Below, one piece after another: positions 19,238 to 28,226 of a stretch of 64,000 nucleotides of DNA. Position numbers and translations under genes: made by a program. Source of the DNA: Rhodocyclales bacterium (GTDB taxonomy: Bacteria > Pseudomonadota > Gammaproteobacteria > Burkholderiales > Rhodocyclaceae); contig JACRPA010000005.1 in the NCBI GenBank assembly GCA_016214145.1, forward strand, positions 372,001 to 436,000, read 5' to 3'. The notes beneath the pieces were generated by a model. That model was not told where the DNA came from, did no database searches, and worked only from the letters and a program-made list of their open reading frames with translations. Each line of letters opens with the position of its first letter. Position 1 is the stretch's first letter.

Positions 19238-19401
19238 CCCCCGGCCCGCTTGTCGATTCCCGCACCTGCGCCAGCCTTTCCCCCGTTTCACCGGCAATTG
19301 AGTGCTCAGTTGGGGCAAGCCATTTGATTTGCAGCGTTACTTCTGCGGACACAAAGGTTGACGCATGTCATGGTTTCGGAATGACCGCCGTTCTTTTCCT
19401 G

Positions 19402-19420
19402 TATTAAGATAAATCTATCC
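19402..19420 (+). promoter_or_regulatory. Candidate Rrf2/NsrR operator before bacteriohemerythrin
   Basis: TATTAAGATAAATCTATCC repeats the TATTAAGATA half and the N4-TATC spacing of the site at 17841. A second TTATCTT at 19423-19429 forms a wider inverted repeat with AAGATAA. It lies 25 bases before the start codon. Confidence 0.55.
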
Positions 19421-19444
19421 GATTATCTTTACAGGGGGGGCGTG

Positions 19445-19918
19445 ATGGATGCCTTGTTTGCCTGGTCCGACAATCTAAGCGTCGGCATCCAGGAAATCGA
19501 TGAGCAGCACAAGGTGCTGGTTGGATTGCTCAACGAACTCCATTCGGCAATCGCCGGACACAGGGGATCCACCGAGTGCAGGGGCGTTCTCGACCGGCTC
19601 GCCGAATACACGCGCGTGCACTTCGCCGTGGAGGAGAGCCTGATGCGCATCCTGGGTTACCCGGACCACGAGAACCACAAGCACGAGCACGAGTTGCTTA
19701 CCGCGCAGGTGGTCGATCTTCAGCAAAAGCTGGATGCCGGCAAGGCGGCGATCAGTTTCGAACTCCTCCACTTTCTCAAGGTGTGGCTGACCAGGCACAT
19801 CCACGAAAGCGACAAGCGATACGGAAGCCATTTTCTCGCGCGCGGCATCGAGGCTCGCTGGCCGGCGAAGGAAGCCGCCCCGGAGAAGAGGCGCTCCTGG
19901 ATGTTCTGGAGTCGCTGA
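19445..19918 (+). CDS. Bacteriohemerythrin
   Basis: A 157-residue single-domain hemerythrin. All expected di-iron ligands are visible: His in WSDNLSVGIQEIDEQHKVL, His and Glu in VHFAVEESLM, HENHKHEHE, and HIHESDKRY. It starts with the family's W-x-x-x-x-x-V-G-I-x-x-I-D-x-Q-H. Such proteins bind O2, and in other bacteria supply oxygen to respiratory enzymes or handle NO in the cytosol. The ATG at 19445 is preferred to the adjacent GTG at 19442. The shared operator links it to the Rrf2 regulator. Confidence 0.93.
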   Translation: MDALFAWSDNLSVGIQEIDEQHKVLVGLLNELHSAIAGHRGSTECRGVLDRLAEYTRVHFAVEESLMRILGYPDHENHKHEHELLTAQVVDLQQKLDAGKAAISFELLHFLKVWLTRHIHESDKRYGSHFLARGIEARWPAKEAAPEKRRSWMFWSR

Positions 19919-19960
19919 ACCGATGCATTCAGCACCTGTTTTCTACTTGAGGAGTTCTTG

Positions 19961-20611
19961 ATGAAACGATCGATAAAACGGCTTCTGGCCCTGGCAGTCG
20001 CCTCCGCAGCATTGCCTGCGCACACGGCGTTCGCCGACGATGGCCCCTGGATGGTTCGCGCGCGCGCGGTCTATCTCGACACGGCAAACAAGTCCGGGGC
20101 GATCCCGCTGCTTGCCGTGCCGGCGGATGCCATCCACGTCGCTGACAAGACCATTCCGGAAGTCGATATCAGCTATTTTTTCACCAAGAACATCGCGGCC
20201 GAACTGATCCTTACCGTGCCCCAGAAGCATGGCGTAAAGGTCACGCAAAGCGCTATCGGATCCTTCAAGGCAGGCAGCTTCAGGCATCTGCCGCCGACGC
20301 TGACGCTGCAGTACCACTTCCTTCCGGACAGCCAGTTCCGTCCTTACATCGGCGCCGGCATCAACTACACGCGCATCACTAGCGACGACCTGGCCGTGCC
20401 AGGGGTCACCAAACTGCATCTCGATAACGATTCCTGGGGCGGGGCGCTGCAGGCGGGTGTCGATGCGAAACTCGGCAAGAGCCTGTTCCTCAACCTTGAC
20501 GTCAAGAAGATCTACATTCGCAGTGACGTGACGGCGTCCGGCCTGGGCAAGATCAGCCATGTCAAGGTTGATCCGCTTGCGGTCGGCATCGGTCTCGGCT
20601 GGCGTTTCTGA
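19961..20611 (+). CDS. ompW: OmpW-family outer membrane protein
   Basis: A 216-residue precursor with a signal peptide (MKRSIKRLLALAVASAALPAHTAFA) and an eight-strand beta-barrel pattern typical of OmpW: PWMVRARAVYL, VDISYFFTKNIAAELIL, PTLTLQYHFLP, RPYIGAGINYT and the terminal DPLAVGIGLGWRF ending in Phe. OmpW proteins form small hydrophobic channels and are often raised under low oxygen. GAGGAG stands before the ATG. The gene is 42 bases after the bacteriohemerythrin and may share its transcript. Confidence 0.93.
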   Translation: MKRSIKRLLALAVASAALPAHTAFADDGPWMVRARAVYLDTANKSGAIPLLAVPADAIHVADKTIPEVDISYFFTKNIAAELILTVPQKHGVKVTQSAIGSFKAGSFRHLPPTLTLQYHFLPDSQFRPYIGAGINYTRITSDDLAVPGVTKLHLDNDSWGGALQAGVDAKLGKSLFLNLDVKKIYIRSDVTASGLGKISHVKVDPLAVGIGLGWRF

Positions 20612-20719
20612 TGAATTCGAAGGTCCTGCGGGGTTACGGGGGCCCTATCTCCCACAGCACCCGGTTTTTATGCCCCCATAAAAACTTCGATAATTGTCAA
20701 AGAGTGGCGGTAGTTACTT

Positions 20720-20733
20720 TTGACATGAATCAA
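20720..20733 (+). promoter_or_regulatory. FNR-type box of the ccoNOQP promoter
   Basis: TTGACATGAATCAA matches the FNR consensus. A TATCCT hexamer at 20756-20761 is placed exactly for a class II promoter with a start near 20768, giving a 63-base leader to ccoN. The remainder of 20612-20830 shows no other recognisable feature. Confidence 0.8.
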
Positions 20734-20830
20734 TCAGGAAATGATTATTTACAGGTATCCTTGTAATTGATAAGGGTATCTTGCCTGTGCCCGAATACAA
20801 TCCTGCATTCCCAAAGTGAGGCCTTCCGTT

Positions 20831-22255
20831 ATGGACAACCAAGCGACGTACAACTACAAGGTAGTGCGCCAGTTCGCCGTGATGACGGTGATATGGGGCA
20901 TTGTCGGCATGCTGGTCGGCGTGATCATTGCCGCCCAGTTGGTCTGGCCGGAACTCAATCTGCATGAGTTTCTCGGTTACGGGCGATTGCGGCCGCTGCA
21001 CACCAATGCCGTGATCTTCGCCTTTGGCGGCTGCGCCCTGTTTGCCACCTCCTACTACGTGGTGCAGCGCACCTGCCACACGCCGCTGTTTGCGCCGGGC
21101 CTGGCCGGCTTCACCTTCTGGGGCTGGCAACTGGTGATTGTCCTCGCGGCGGTGACGTTGCCGCTGGGCATGACCAGCGGCAAGGAATACGCCGAGCTCG
21201 AGTGGCCGATCGACATCCTGATTACGCTGGTGTGGGTTTCCTACGCGGTGGTCTTCTTCGGCACCATCATGAAGCGCAAGGTGCCGCACATCTACGTCGC
21301 CAACTGGTTCTACGGCGGCTTCATCCTCACCGTGGCGCTGCTGCATCTGGTCAACAGCTGCGAGATTCCGGTCTCGCTGACCAAGAGCTACTCCTGCTAC
21401 CCCGGCGTGCAGGACGCCATGATCCAGTGGTGGTACGGCCACAACGCGGTGGGCTTCTTCCTCACCGCCGGCTTCCTGGGGATGATGTACTACTTCGTGC
21501 CCAAGCAGGCCGAGCGCCCGGTGTATTCCTACCGCCTCTCGGTGGTGCACTTCTGGGCGCTGATCTTCACCTACATGTGGGCCGGCCCGCACCATCTTCA
21601 CTACACCGCGCTGCCCGACTGGGCCCAGTCGGTCGGCATGATCTTCTCGCTGATCCTGCTGGCGCCTTCCTGGGGCGGCATGATCAACGGCATCATGACC
21701 ATGTCGGGCGCCTGGCACAAACTGCGCGACGACCCGATCCTCAAGTTCCTCATCACCAGCCTGTCCTTCTACGGCATGAGCACCTTCGAGGGCCCGATGA
21801 TGTCGATCAAGACGGTGAACGCCCTGTCGCACTACACCGACTGGACGGTCGGCCACGTGCATAGCGGCGCCCTCGGCTGGGTGGCGATGATCTCCATCGG
21901 CTGCATCTACTACCTGATCCCGCGCCTGTTCGGCAAGGCCCAGATGCACAGCGTCAAGCTGATTACCGCGCACTTCTGGATCGCCACCATCGGCGTCGTG
22001 CTCTACATCGCCGCCATGTGGATTGCCGGGGTGATGCAGGGGCTCATGTGGCGCGCCACCAACCCGGACGGCACGCTCACCTACGCCTTCGTCGAGAGCG
22101 TCAAGTCCACCTATCCGTTCTGGACCATCCGCCTGCTGGGCGGCCTGATGTTCCTCGGCGGCATGCTGCTGATGGCCTGGAACGTCTTCAAGACCATCGC
22201 CGGCGGCAAGGCCTATGACGCACCGGTGCTGGCGCCTGCCGGGCACCACGCCTGA
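20831..22255 (+). CDS. ccoN: cbb3-type cytochrome c oxidase subunit I
   Basis: A 474-residue polytopic membrane protein, the catalytic subunit of the high-affinity cbb3 oxidase, carrying haem b and the haem b3-CuB centre. The conserved histidines lie in [45 protein letters not shown] and [14 protein letters not shown]; the last holds the haem ligands. Twelve membrane helices are expected. The ATG at 20831 follows an FNR-controlled leader, and ccoO follows after 18 bases. Confidence 0.97.
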   Translation: MDNQATYNYKVVRQFAVMTVIWGIVGMLVGVIIAAQLVWPELNLHEFLGYGRLRPLHTNAVIFAFGGCALFATSYYVVQRTCHTPLFAPGLAGFTFWGWQLVIVLAAVTLPLGMTSGKEYAELEWPIDILITLVWVSYAVVFFGTIMKRKVPHIYVANWFYGGFILTVALLHLVNSCEIPVSLTKSYSCYPGVQDAMIQWWYGHNAVGFFLTAGFLGMMYYFVPKQAERPVYSYRLSVVHFWALIFTYMWAGPHHLHYTALPDWAQSVGMIFSLILLAPSWGGMINGIMTMSGAWHKLRDDPILKFLITSLSFYGMSTFEGPMMSIKTVNALSHYTDWTVGHVHSGALGWVAMISIGCIYYLIPRLFGKAQMHSVKLITAHFWIATIGVVLYIAAMWIAGVMQGLMWRATNPDGTLTYAFVESVKSTYPFWTIRLLGGLMFLGGMLLMAWNVFKTIAGGKAYDAPVLAPAGHHA

Positions 22256-22273
22256 GATCGGGGAGAAACAATT

Positions 22274-22885
22274 ATGAAACTCACGCATGACTTCATCGAA
22301 CGCAACATCGGCTGGATGATTGGTCTCACGATTCTCGTGGTCAGCTTCGGCGGCCTGGTCGAGATCGTGCCGCTGTTCTTCCAGAAATCCACCACCCAGC
22401 CGGTGGCGGGCCTGAAACCCTACGATCCGGTGCAACTGACCGGGCGCGACGTCTATATCCGCGAAGGCTGCTACAACTGCCACTCGCAGATGATCCGTCC
22501 CTTCCGCGCCGAGACCGAGCGCTACGGCCACTACTCGGTGGCCGGCGAATTCGTCTATGACCACCCCTTCCAGTGGGGCAGCAAGCGCACCGGTCCTGAC
22601 CTGCACCGCGTCGGCGGACGCTACTCCGACGAATGGCACCGCGCCCATCTGATCAACCCGCGCGACGTAGTGCCCGAATCGAACATGCCGGCCTACGCCT
22701 TCCTCGATCGTCCGGCCCAGGCCGGCGACATCGAGGCCAAGATGCGCGCGCTGCGCATGGTCGGCGTGCCCTACCAGGACGCGGAGATCGCCGGGGCGAA
22801 GAAGCTGCTCGAAGGCAAGACCGAACTCGATGCCCTGATCGCCTACCTGCAGGGCCTGGGCACGGCCCTCAAGCAGACGAGGTGA
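22274..22885 (+). CDS. ccoO: cbb3-type cytochrome c oxidase subunit II
   Basis: A 203-residue membrane-anchored mono-haem cytochrome c that passes electrons to CcoN. It has one N-terminal helix ([25 protein letters not shown]), the haem site [15 protein letters not shown], the axial methionine segment [10 protein letters not shown], and [28 protein letters not shown] precedes the ATG. It is the second gene of ccoNOQP. Confidence 0.97.
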   Translation: MKLTHDFIERNIGWMIGLTILVVSFGGLVEIVPLFFQKSTTQPVAGLKPYDPVQLTGRDVYIREGCYNCHSQMIRPFRAETERYGHYSVAGEFVYDHPFQWGSKRTGPDLHRVGGRYSDEWHRAHLINPRDVVPESNMPAYAFLDRPAQAGDIEAKMRALRMVGVPYQDAEIAGAKKLLEGKTELDALIAYLQGLGTALKQTR

Positions 22886-22888
22886 GCC

Positions 22889-23071
22889 ATGGACATCATC
22901 GACCTGCGTTCGATCATGACGGTGCTGGCGTTTGCCACCTTCGCCGGCATCGTGGTCTGGGCCTATAGCGGGCGGCGCCGCGCGGCTTTCGAGGAAGCCG
23001 CCAACCTGCCCTTTACGGAAGACGAGCTGCCGGGCGAAGCCCGCCAGCAGAAGGAAGGGAAAGCATCATGA
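22889..23071 (+). CDS. ccoQ: cbb3-type oxidase subunit CcoQ
   Basis: A 60-residue single-helix membrane protein (IMTVLAFATFAGIVVWAYSG) with a polar acidic tail (FEEAANLPFTEDELPGE), the normal form of CcoQ, which stabilises the oxidase. It starts three bases after ccoO and its stop overlaps the ccoP start (ATGA). Confidence 0.93.
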   Translation: MDIIDLRSIMTVLAFATFAGIVVWAYSGRRRAAFEEAANLPFTEDELPGEARQQKEGKAS

Positions 23072-23997
23072 GCGATTTCGTCAGCGGATTCTGGAGCGCC
23101 TATGTGGCGCTCATCACCCTGGTCAGCATCGTCGGCTGCGGCGTGTTCCTCTGGTTCCAGGGCAAGGCCCGCGCGACCGCCGCCGCCACCGGCACGGTCG
23201 AGACCATGGGCCATGTGTGGGACGAGACCCTGGAGGAGTACAACAACCCCCTGCCGCGCTGGTGGAGCTGGCTGTTCTACATCACCGTGTTCTTCGCGCT
23301 GGGCTATCTGGCCGTCTATCCGGGTCTGGGCGCCTACCAGGGCGCCTTCGGCTGGAGTTCGAAGGGGCAGTACGACGGAGAGATGAAGCAGGCCGAGGCG
23401 CAGTACGCGCCGATCTTCGCCAAGTTCGCCCAGCAGGAGGTCAAGGCGGTGGCCGCCGACCCGGAGGCGAGGAAGATGGGCGAGCGCCTCTTCCTCACCT
23501 ATTGCGCGCAGTGCCACGGCTCGGACGCGCGCGGCGCCAAGGGCTTCCCCAACCTGGCCGACAAGGATTGGCAGTGGGGCGGCGAGCCCGAGCAGATCAA
23601 GACCTCCATCCTGGAGGGCCGTCAGGGCGTCATGCCGCCACATGCCCACCTCGGCGCCGAGACGGTGAAGGACCTGGCGCATTTCGTGCGATCGCTCTCG
23701 CCCGACAAGCTGGCCCACGACAGCGCCCGCGCCGCGCGCGGCAAGGAGGCCTTCGCCACGGTCGGCTGCGCCGGCTGCCACGGCCCCGACGCGAAGGGCA
23801 TGGCCGCGGTGGGCTCACCCAACCTGACCGACTCGACCTGGCTCTACGGCTCCTCGGAGGCCACCATCATCGAGACCATCGGCAAGGGCCGCAGCAACAA
23901 GATGCCCGCCCACAAGGAGTTCCTCGGCGAGGCCAAGGTGCATCTGCTCGCGGCCTACGTCTATGGCCTCTCGCAGGGCGGAACCGAGAAGAAGTGA
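23068..23997 (+). CDS. ccoP: cbb3-type oxidase subunit III, di-haem cytochrome c
   Basis: A 309-residue membrane-anchored cytochrome with two N-terminal hydrophobic segments and two c-type haem sites, CAQCHG (about residue 150) and CAGCHG (about residue 235), each followed by methionine ligand regions (GVMPPHAHLG, KMPAHKEFLG). It is the electron entry subunit of cbb3 oxidase. The N-terminal DFVSGFWSAYVALITLVSIVG and the NNPLPRWWSWLFY segment are typical of CcoP. It is followed by a terminator-like hairpin. Confidence 0.97.
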   Translation: MSDFVSGFWSAYVALITLVSIVGCGVFLWFQGKARATAAATGTVETMGHVWDETLEEYNNPLPRWWSWLFYITVFFALGYLAVYPGLGAYQGAFGWSSKGQYDGEMKQAEAQYAPIFAKFAQQEVKAVAADPEARKMGERLFLTYCAQCHGSDARGAKGFPNLADKDWQWGGEPEQIKTSILEGRQGVMPPHAHLGAETVKDLAHFVRSLSPDKLAHDSARAARGKEAFATVGCAGCHGPDAKGMAAVGSPNLTDSTWLYGSSEATIIETIGKGRSNKMPAHKEFLGEAKVHLLAAYVYGLSQGGTEKK

Positions 23998-24019
23998 AGT
24001 AAAGCTGTCACAATAACGA

Positions 24020-24051
24020 CCCCGGGGACACCGTCCCCGGGGCATCTTTTT
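24020..24051 (+). terminator. Strong hairpin between ccoP and ccoG
   Basis: CCCCGGGGAC-ACC-GTCCCCGGGG is a perfect 10-bp stem followed by CATCTTTTT. It can terminate ccoNOQP or attenuate readthrough into ccoGH, which begin 20 bases later. Confidence 0.8.
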
Positions 24052-24071
24052 CCCCAATAGCGAACGGCACC

Positions 24072-25499
24072 ATGGCGCAGCCCGCCTCCAAGCTGGAACA
24101 GACCGGCGCAAAGGTCATTCCGATCCAGGAATCGTCCCTCTACGAGCCGCACAGGAAGATCTATGCCCGCAGCGTGACGGGGGTGTTCGCCACCTGGCGC
24201 TGGGCGCTGGTGTGGATCACCCAGGTCCTCTATTACGGACTGTGCTGGATGGAATGGAACGGCCGCCAGGCCGTGCTGTTCGAACTGGTCGAGCGCAAGT
24301 TCTACATTTTCGGCCTGGTGTTCTGGCCGCAGGACGTGTTCTACCTGTCCATCCTGCTCATCATTTCCGCGTTGTCGCTGTTCCTGTTCACCGCCGTTGC
24401 CGGGCGCCTGTTCTGCGGCTACGCCTGCCCGCAGACCGTCTACACCGAAATCTTCATGTGGGTCGAGAAGCTCATCGAGGGCGATCGTTCCGCACGCATT
24501 AAATTCGACGCCGCGCCGATGAGCGCCGGCAAATTCGCCCGCAAGACGGCCAAGCACGCCGTCTGGCTGGCAATCGCCTTGTGGACCGGCTTCACCTTCG
24601 TCGGCTATTTCACGCCGATCAAGACCCTGGCGGGTTCGGTGATGGGCTGGCAGCTCGGTCCCTGGGAAACCTTCTGGATTTTCTTCTACGGCTTCGCCAC
24701 CTGGGGCAACGCCGGCTTCATGCGCGAGCAGGTGTGCAAGTACATGTGCCCCTATGCCCGTTTCCAGGGCGTCATGTTCGATCCCGACACGCTGATCGTC
24801 ACCTACGACGCCGAGCGCGGCGAACCGCGCGGCGCGCGCTCGAAGAAGCTCGACTACAAGGCTGCCGGCAAGGGCGAATGCGTCGATTGCGGCATCTGCG
24901 TGCAGGTCTGCCCGACCGGCATCGACATTCGCGAGGGCATGCAATACGAATGCATCGGCTGCTCGGCCTGCATCGACGCCTGCGATCAGGTGATGGACAA
25001 GATGGACTATCCGCGCGGCCTGATCCGCTACTCCACCGAGCATGCCCTGGCCGAGCACTGGGGCCGCAAGGAAATCATCCACCATATCCTGCGTCCGCGC
25101 ACGCTGCTCTACGGCGCCATTCTTTCAGCGATCGTCATCGCCGCCGCGGCGGGACTGACTTTGCGCCAGCCGCTCAAGGTGGACGTCATCCGCGACCGCG
25201 CCACGCTGGCCCGTGAAGTCGAGGGCGGCCTGATCGAGAACGTCTATCGCCTGCAGATCATGAACCTGGCCGAGGAGCCGCGCCGCTTCGCGCTGGCCGT
25301 GAGCGGCCTCAAGGACATACAGATCGCCACCGACCCCATCGTCGAGATACCGGCCGCCGCCACCCAGGCCGTTTCGGTGCGCGTGCGCGTCGAGCCGGAC
25401 GCCGGCCCGCGCGGCTCCCACCGCATCCATTTCGAAGTGCGCGCCCTCAACCACGACGATGTGTTCGTGCGCGAGAAGGCGAGCTTCCTGCTGCCATGA
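24072..25499 (+). CDS. ccoG: cbb3 oxidase accessory protein CcoG (FixG/RdxA type)
   Basis: A 475-residue membrane ferredoxin-like protein. Family members reduce Cu(II) to Cu(I) for cbb3 assembly. It has several helices, the motif GRLFCGYACPQTVYTEIF, KYMCPYARFQGVMFD, two [4Fe-4S] motifs (CVDCGICVQVCPTGIDIR and CIGCSACIDACDQVM) and a C-terminal periplasmic Ig-like domain ending in REKASFLLP. It overlaps fixH by four bases. A copy of the dispersed word lies at 25140-25163. Confidence 0.95.
   Translation: MAQPASKLEQTGAKVIPIQESSLYEPHRKIYARSVTGVFATWRWALVWITQVLYYGLCWMEWNGRQAVLFELVERKFYIFGLVFWPQDVFYLSILLIISALSLFLFTAVAGRLFCGYACPQTVYTEIFMWVEKLIEGDRSARIKFDAAPMSAGKFARKTAKHAVWLAIALWTGFTFVGYFTPIKTLAGSVMGWQLGPWETFWIFFYGFATWGNAGFMREQVCKYMCPYARFQGVMFDPDTLIVTYDAERGEPRGARSKKLDYKAAGKGECVDCGICVQVCPTGIDIREGMQYECIGCSACIDACDQVMDKMDYPRGLIRYSTEHALAEHWGRKEIIHHILRPRTLLYGAILSAIVIAAAAGLTLRQPLKVDVIRDRATLAREVEGGLIENVYRLQIMNLAEEPRRFALAVSGLKDIQIATDPIVEIPAAATQAVSVRVRVEPDAGPRGSHRIHFEVRALNHDDVFVREKASFLLP
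25140..25163 (+). repeat. Dispersed 24-bp word, copy inside ccoG
   Basis: GCCGC-N11-TGACTTTG with GGGACTGACTTT intact, in frame as A-A-A-A-G-L-T-L within a membrane helix. Confidence 0.6.
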
Positions 25500-26110
25500 G
25501 CGCTCCCGCCGGGCCGTCCCAAGGGGGCGCAGTCAATAGCATGGAGCGGGCGCAGTCCGCGAACGCCAGTCACCCCCTTCCTCGGGAAGGGGGAAGGGGG
25601 GAAGGGCGTCCATTCCCGGACAGCCGTCCCTGGTATCGCCACCACTGGCCGTGGATCCTCATGGCCGGGCCGGGCGTAGTGGTGGTGGCCGGGATCGTCA
25701 CCGCCTGGATCGCGGTGACCACCAGCGACGGACTGGTGGCCGACGACTACTACAAGCAGGGACTGGCGGTTAACCAGAAACTGGCGCGCAACGATGCCGC
25801 AGCCGCGATGCAACTCGAAGCTCGTCTGCGCATAGCCGTGGATCGCATCGAACTGCGCATGGTTTCGCGTGCCGGCGCACCGCTGCCCTCGCGGGTACGG
25901 GTCACGCTGGCGCATCCGACCCGCGGAGGCGAGGACCAGAAACTGCTCCTGGCGGGCGAGCAGGGCGCCTACGCGGGCCAGCTAGTGGCGCCGGGCCCGG
26001 GCCGCTGGCAGGTGGTGATCGAGGATGAGGCCAATACCTGGCGCCTTGCCGGCAGCGTGCAGTTGCCGGATGCGCCGGAAACCCTGCTCATGGCAGCCGG
26101 AAAAAGATAA
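25496..26110 (+). CDS. fixH: FixH/CcoH family protein
   Basis: A 204-residue single-helix membrane protein. From residue ~43 it fits FixH, which assists cbb3 oxidase assembly: RPWYRHHWPWILMAGPGVVVVAGIVTAWIAV, then SDGLVADDYYKQGLAVNQKLARND. The first ~40 residues are unlike FixH, and part of them (HPLPREGGRGEGRP) is encoded by a palindromic repeat. Either this repeat has extended the protein or translation starts further in, although no ATG lies closer to the family start than the one at residue 16. The ATGA overlap with ccoG supports the annotated start. Confidence 0.88.
   Translation: MSAPAGPSQGGAVNSMERAQSANASHPLPREGGRGEGRPFPDSRPWYRHHWPWILMAGPGVVVVAGIVTAWIAVTTSDGLVADDYYKQGLAVNQKLARNDAAAAMQLEARLRIAVDRIELRMVSRAGAPLPSRVRVTLAHPTRGGEDQKLLLAGEQGAYAGQLVAPGPGRWQVVIEDEANTWRLAGSVQLPDAPETLLMAAGKR
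25573..25593. repeat. Palindrome inside the fixH N-terminal extension
   Basis: CCCCCTTCC-TCG-GGAAGGGGG, a perfect 9-bp stem of the kind usually found between genes. Confidence 0.7.
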
Positions 26111-26146
26111 CGATAAAAATACAGCGACACCCAAACGGAGAGAGAC

Positions 26147-26428
26147 ATGCAAAGACTGATCTGGATCCTGTGGCCGTCCTTCGTCGTGGCCGGCATCGCC
26201 GAGGCGGTTTTTTTCACCCTTATCGATCCGCAGGAGCTCTACCTGTTCGGCGAACCGGTGAGCTTCTCGCGCATCGCGACCTATTCCCTCGGCTTTTTCG
26301 CCTTCTGGGCGCTGTGTGCGGCTTCCAGCATGTTCACCTGCTTCATCCAGCGCTCCTCGCGTGAAATCAACAGCTGCCCCCTGCCGAAGCGCGAACGTCC
26401 CTCCGACTGTCCCAAGTTCGACGAGTAG
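26147..26428 (+). CDS. Small two-helix membrane protein of the cbb3 locus
   Basis: A 93-residue protein with two hydrophobic segments (about 5-25 and 42-66) and a C-terminal tail with paired cysteines (NSCPLPKRERPSDCPKFDE). I do not recognise a named family. It follows fixH after 36 bases with a clear GGAGAG ribosome site, and its placement suggests a membrane helper for the cbb3 system. The two tail cysteines could bind metal; that is inference only. Confidence 0.7.
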   Translation: MQRLIWILWPSFVVAGIAEAVFFTLIDPQELYLFGEPVSFSRIATYSLGFFAFWALCAASSMFTCFIQRSSREINSCPLPKRERPSDCPKFDE

Positions 26429-26560
26429 GGCTGCCGCCTGCCTGGCCGCCGGGTGTAGAATCGTTCCATGCCAGCGCTCCCCGGAATCCGGAGCGCGGCC
26501 ACAAAAAAATAACGACGGCAGCGCAGGGCGGGCTGCTGACACCTCCGCGAAGGCGAGGTT

Positions 26561-27619
26561 ATGGCGGATACGGACGAATGCGATGTGCTGGTTGTCGGGC
26601 TGGGCCCGGCTGGCGCCGCGGCCGCAACGGCAGCGGCCAAGGCGGGCGCGCGCGTCCTGGCCGTCGAGCGGCGGCAATCCCTGGGCGGCGTCGCCAACTG
26701 TCCCGAGTTCATTCCCATCCCCCTTGGCCTGCATGCCCGCGCAGATCATGTGGTGATCCAGAGTATCGTCGGTACGCGCAACCATCTGGGCGACGGCACG
26801 TGCGCGGACAGCCTGTTGCCGGGCTGCGTCGTGAATCGCGATGCCTTCGACCGGGCGCTGGTGGACTTCTCCCGCGCCGCCGGCGCTCAACTGCGCCACG
26901 ACATCGTATTCGCCGGCCTGGATGCCGACCATAGCGAGGCGACGTTGAATCAGAACGGGCGTTCGCGCAAGATGCATTACCGCGCGCTGGTGGCCGCCGA
27001 CGGGCATGCCTCCTCCGTGGCGCGCCTGCTCGGATTGCCCGCACTGAAGAAAATGTACACCCGGCGTTATCGCGTTGCGCTGCATGTGCCGCAGGACGCG
27101 GTGGACGTCTGGATATCGCCGCGCTATCCCGGCGGCTACGGCTGGCTGATCCCGGCGGGGCGGGAGGCCATCCTCGGCACGGGCATGGAAGAGCGGGTCG
27201 CCCGCGAGGCGCTGGATGCCCTGCACCGGCAGCTTGCCGGGGCCGGGCTGGTGGGCAGCGAAGTGCTTGGCCAATCCGCCGGGGCCGTTCCGGTGGAAGG
27301 TCTCCGCGAGAAACTCTCCTTTGGCAATATCCTGTTTGCGGGCGATGCAGGCGGACTCGCCCATCCCCTCACCGGCGCGGGCATCCATCCCGCCGTGGTT
27401 TCCGGCGAAGCGGCGGGTCGCGCAGCAGCCGAATGGTCGGTTGGGCATCTCGGCGCGCTCCCTGCCTATGAGGCAAAAATGCGCGGGCAGTTTGGCGAGA
27501 CGCTGGCGCGGGCGTTGAAGCGGCGCGGGCCGCTGGAATCGCCTCTTGGCACCGATGGCGGCGCCTCCGACCTGGAAGCCGGCGGCTGGAGTGTCGTGCG
27601 CGGGGCGTTCGAGCAGTAG
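26561..27619 (+). CDS. FAD-dependent oxidoreductase, geranylgeranyl reductase-like
   Basis: A 352-residue flavoprotein with an N-terminal dinucleotide fold (DVLVVGLGPAGAAAATAAAKAGARVLAVERR), an ALVAADGHASSVARLLG segment and the C-terminal FAD motif ILFAGDAGGLAHPLTGAGIHPAVVSG found in geranylgeranyl reductase-family proteins. These reduce prenyl chains or quinone-like or lipid substrates; the substrate here is not evident. It ends two bases from the convergent hemerythrin gene. The leader 26429-26560 contains a GCGCTCC/GGAGCGC stem but no clear promoter. Confidence 0.8.
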   Translation: MADTDECDVLVVGLGPAGAAAATAAAKAGARVLAVERRQSLGGVANCPEFIPIPLGLHARADHVVIQSIVGTRNHLGDGTCADSLLPGCVVNRDAFDRALVDFSRAAGAQLRHDIVFAGLDADHSEATLNQNGRSRKMHYRALVAADGHASSVARLLGLPALKKMYTRRYRVALHVPQDAVDVWISPRYPGGYGWLIPAGREAILGTGMEERVAREALDALHRQLAGAGLVGSEVLGQSAGAVPVEGLREKLSFGNILFAGDAGGLAHPLTGAGIHPAVVSGEAAGRAAAEWSVGHLGALPAYEAKMRGQFGETLARALKRRGPLESPLGTDGGASDLEAGGWSVVRGAFEQ

Positions 27620-27620
27620 C

Positions 27621-28214
27621 TCAGGCAGTTGTGCGCGAGGGCCCGACGCCGATCGGCGGCGGGGCGAGATTGACGATGCGCGAGAAGAGCGAGCGGAACT
27701 CCTGATCCGGTTCGGCGCCGAAGCGCGGATCGCCGTTCGTGCCGAAGGCCTGCGCGATCTCCACCCAGTCCTCCGCCTGCAGGTGCTGCTTGGCGATGGG
27801 GATGACGACGTTCTCTTCCAGCGCCATGTGTACGGCGATTTCGTCGGCGAAGGTTTCCGCCGCCGCCATGAAAGCCTCGCGGCCGCCGGGCGCGCCCGCC
27901 TCGTAGCGTCCCAGGGCCATTTCCAGCGCCTTGACATGCTCTGCGCCGGCACGGTGCTGCCTCTCCAGTTCCATGATGGCCTTGTCCGCCTCTCGCGTGC
28001 GCATCTTGAGGCGGCGGAACAGGTAGGCCTCCTCCTTCGGGTGGTGCAGCTTTTGCGGGAAGGTGTCGATGTAGTAAAGCATCGCCCAGAGCAGCTTGCT
28101 GTCGGGTTCGATGCCTTTCTCGCGCATCTCGCGGACGATGAAGCGCAGACCGTGCGTGACGGCGGCAAGGGAGCGGTGCTCGTCGAGGATGATGGTGAGT
28201 GCGGTGTTGAGCAT
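27621..28214 (-). CDS. Hemerythrin HHE-domain protein
   Basis: A 197-residue helical protein with the HHE pattern: ILDEHRSLAAVTHGLRFI, KLHHPKEEAYLFRRL, ERQHRAGAEHVKALE and VHMALEENVVIPIAKQHL. These supply His/Glu ligands for a di-iron site. It is placed in the cytosol, with no signal peptide. Related proteins respond to NO or low oxygen. It lies 12 bases downstream of the UspA gene and probably shares its FNR-type promoter. Confidence 0.88.
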   Translation of the reverse strand: MLNTALTIILDEHRSLAAVTHGLRFIVREMREKGIEPDSKLLWAMLYYIDTFPQKLHHPKEEAYLFRRLKMRTREADKAIMELERQHRAGAEHVKALEMALGRYEAGAPGGREAFMAAAETFADEIAVHMALEENVVIPIAKQHLQAEDWVEIAQAFGTNGDPRFGAEPDQEFRSLFSRIVNLAPPPIGVGPSRTTA

Positions 28215-28226
28215 GACGCTTGGATC

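Noticed and set aside
20714-22648. 644-residue minus-strand ORF opposite ccoN/ccoO
   Set aside because: Antisense shadow rich in His, Gly and Glu; it covers the FNR promoter and two conserved oxidase genes.
25982-28168. 728-residue minus-strand ORF across the flavoprotein gene
   Set aside because: Runs antisense through several real genes and shows no family motif.
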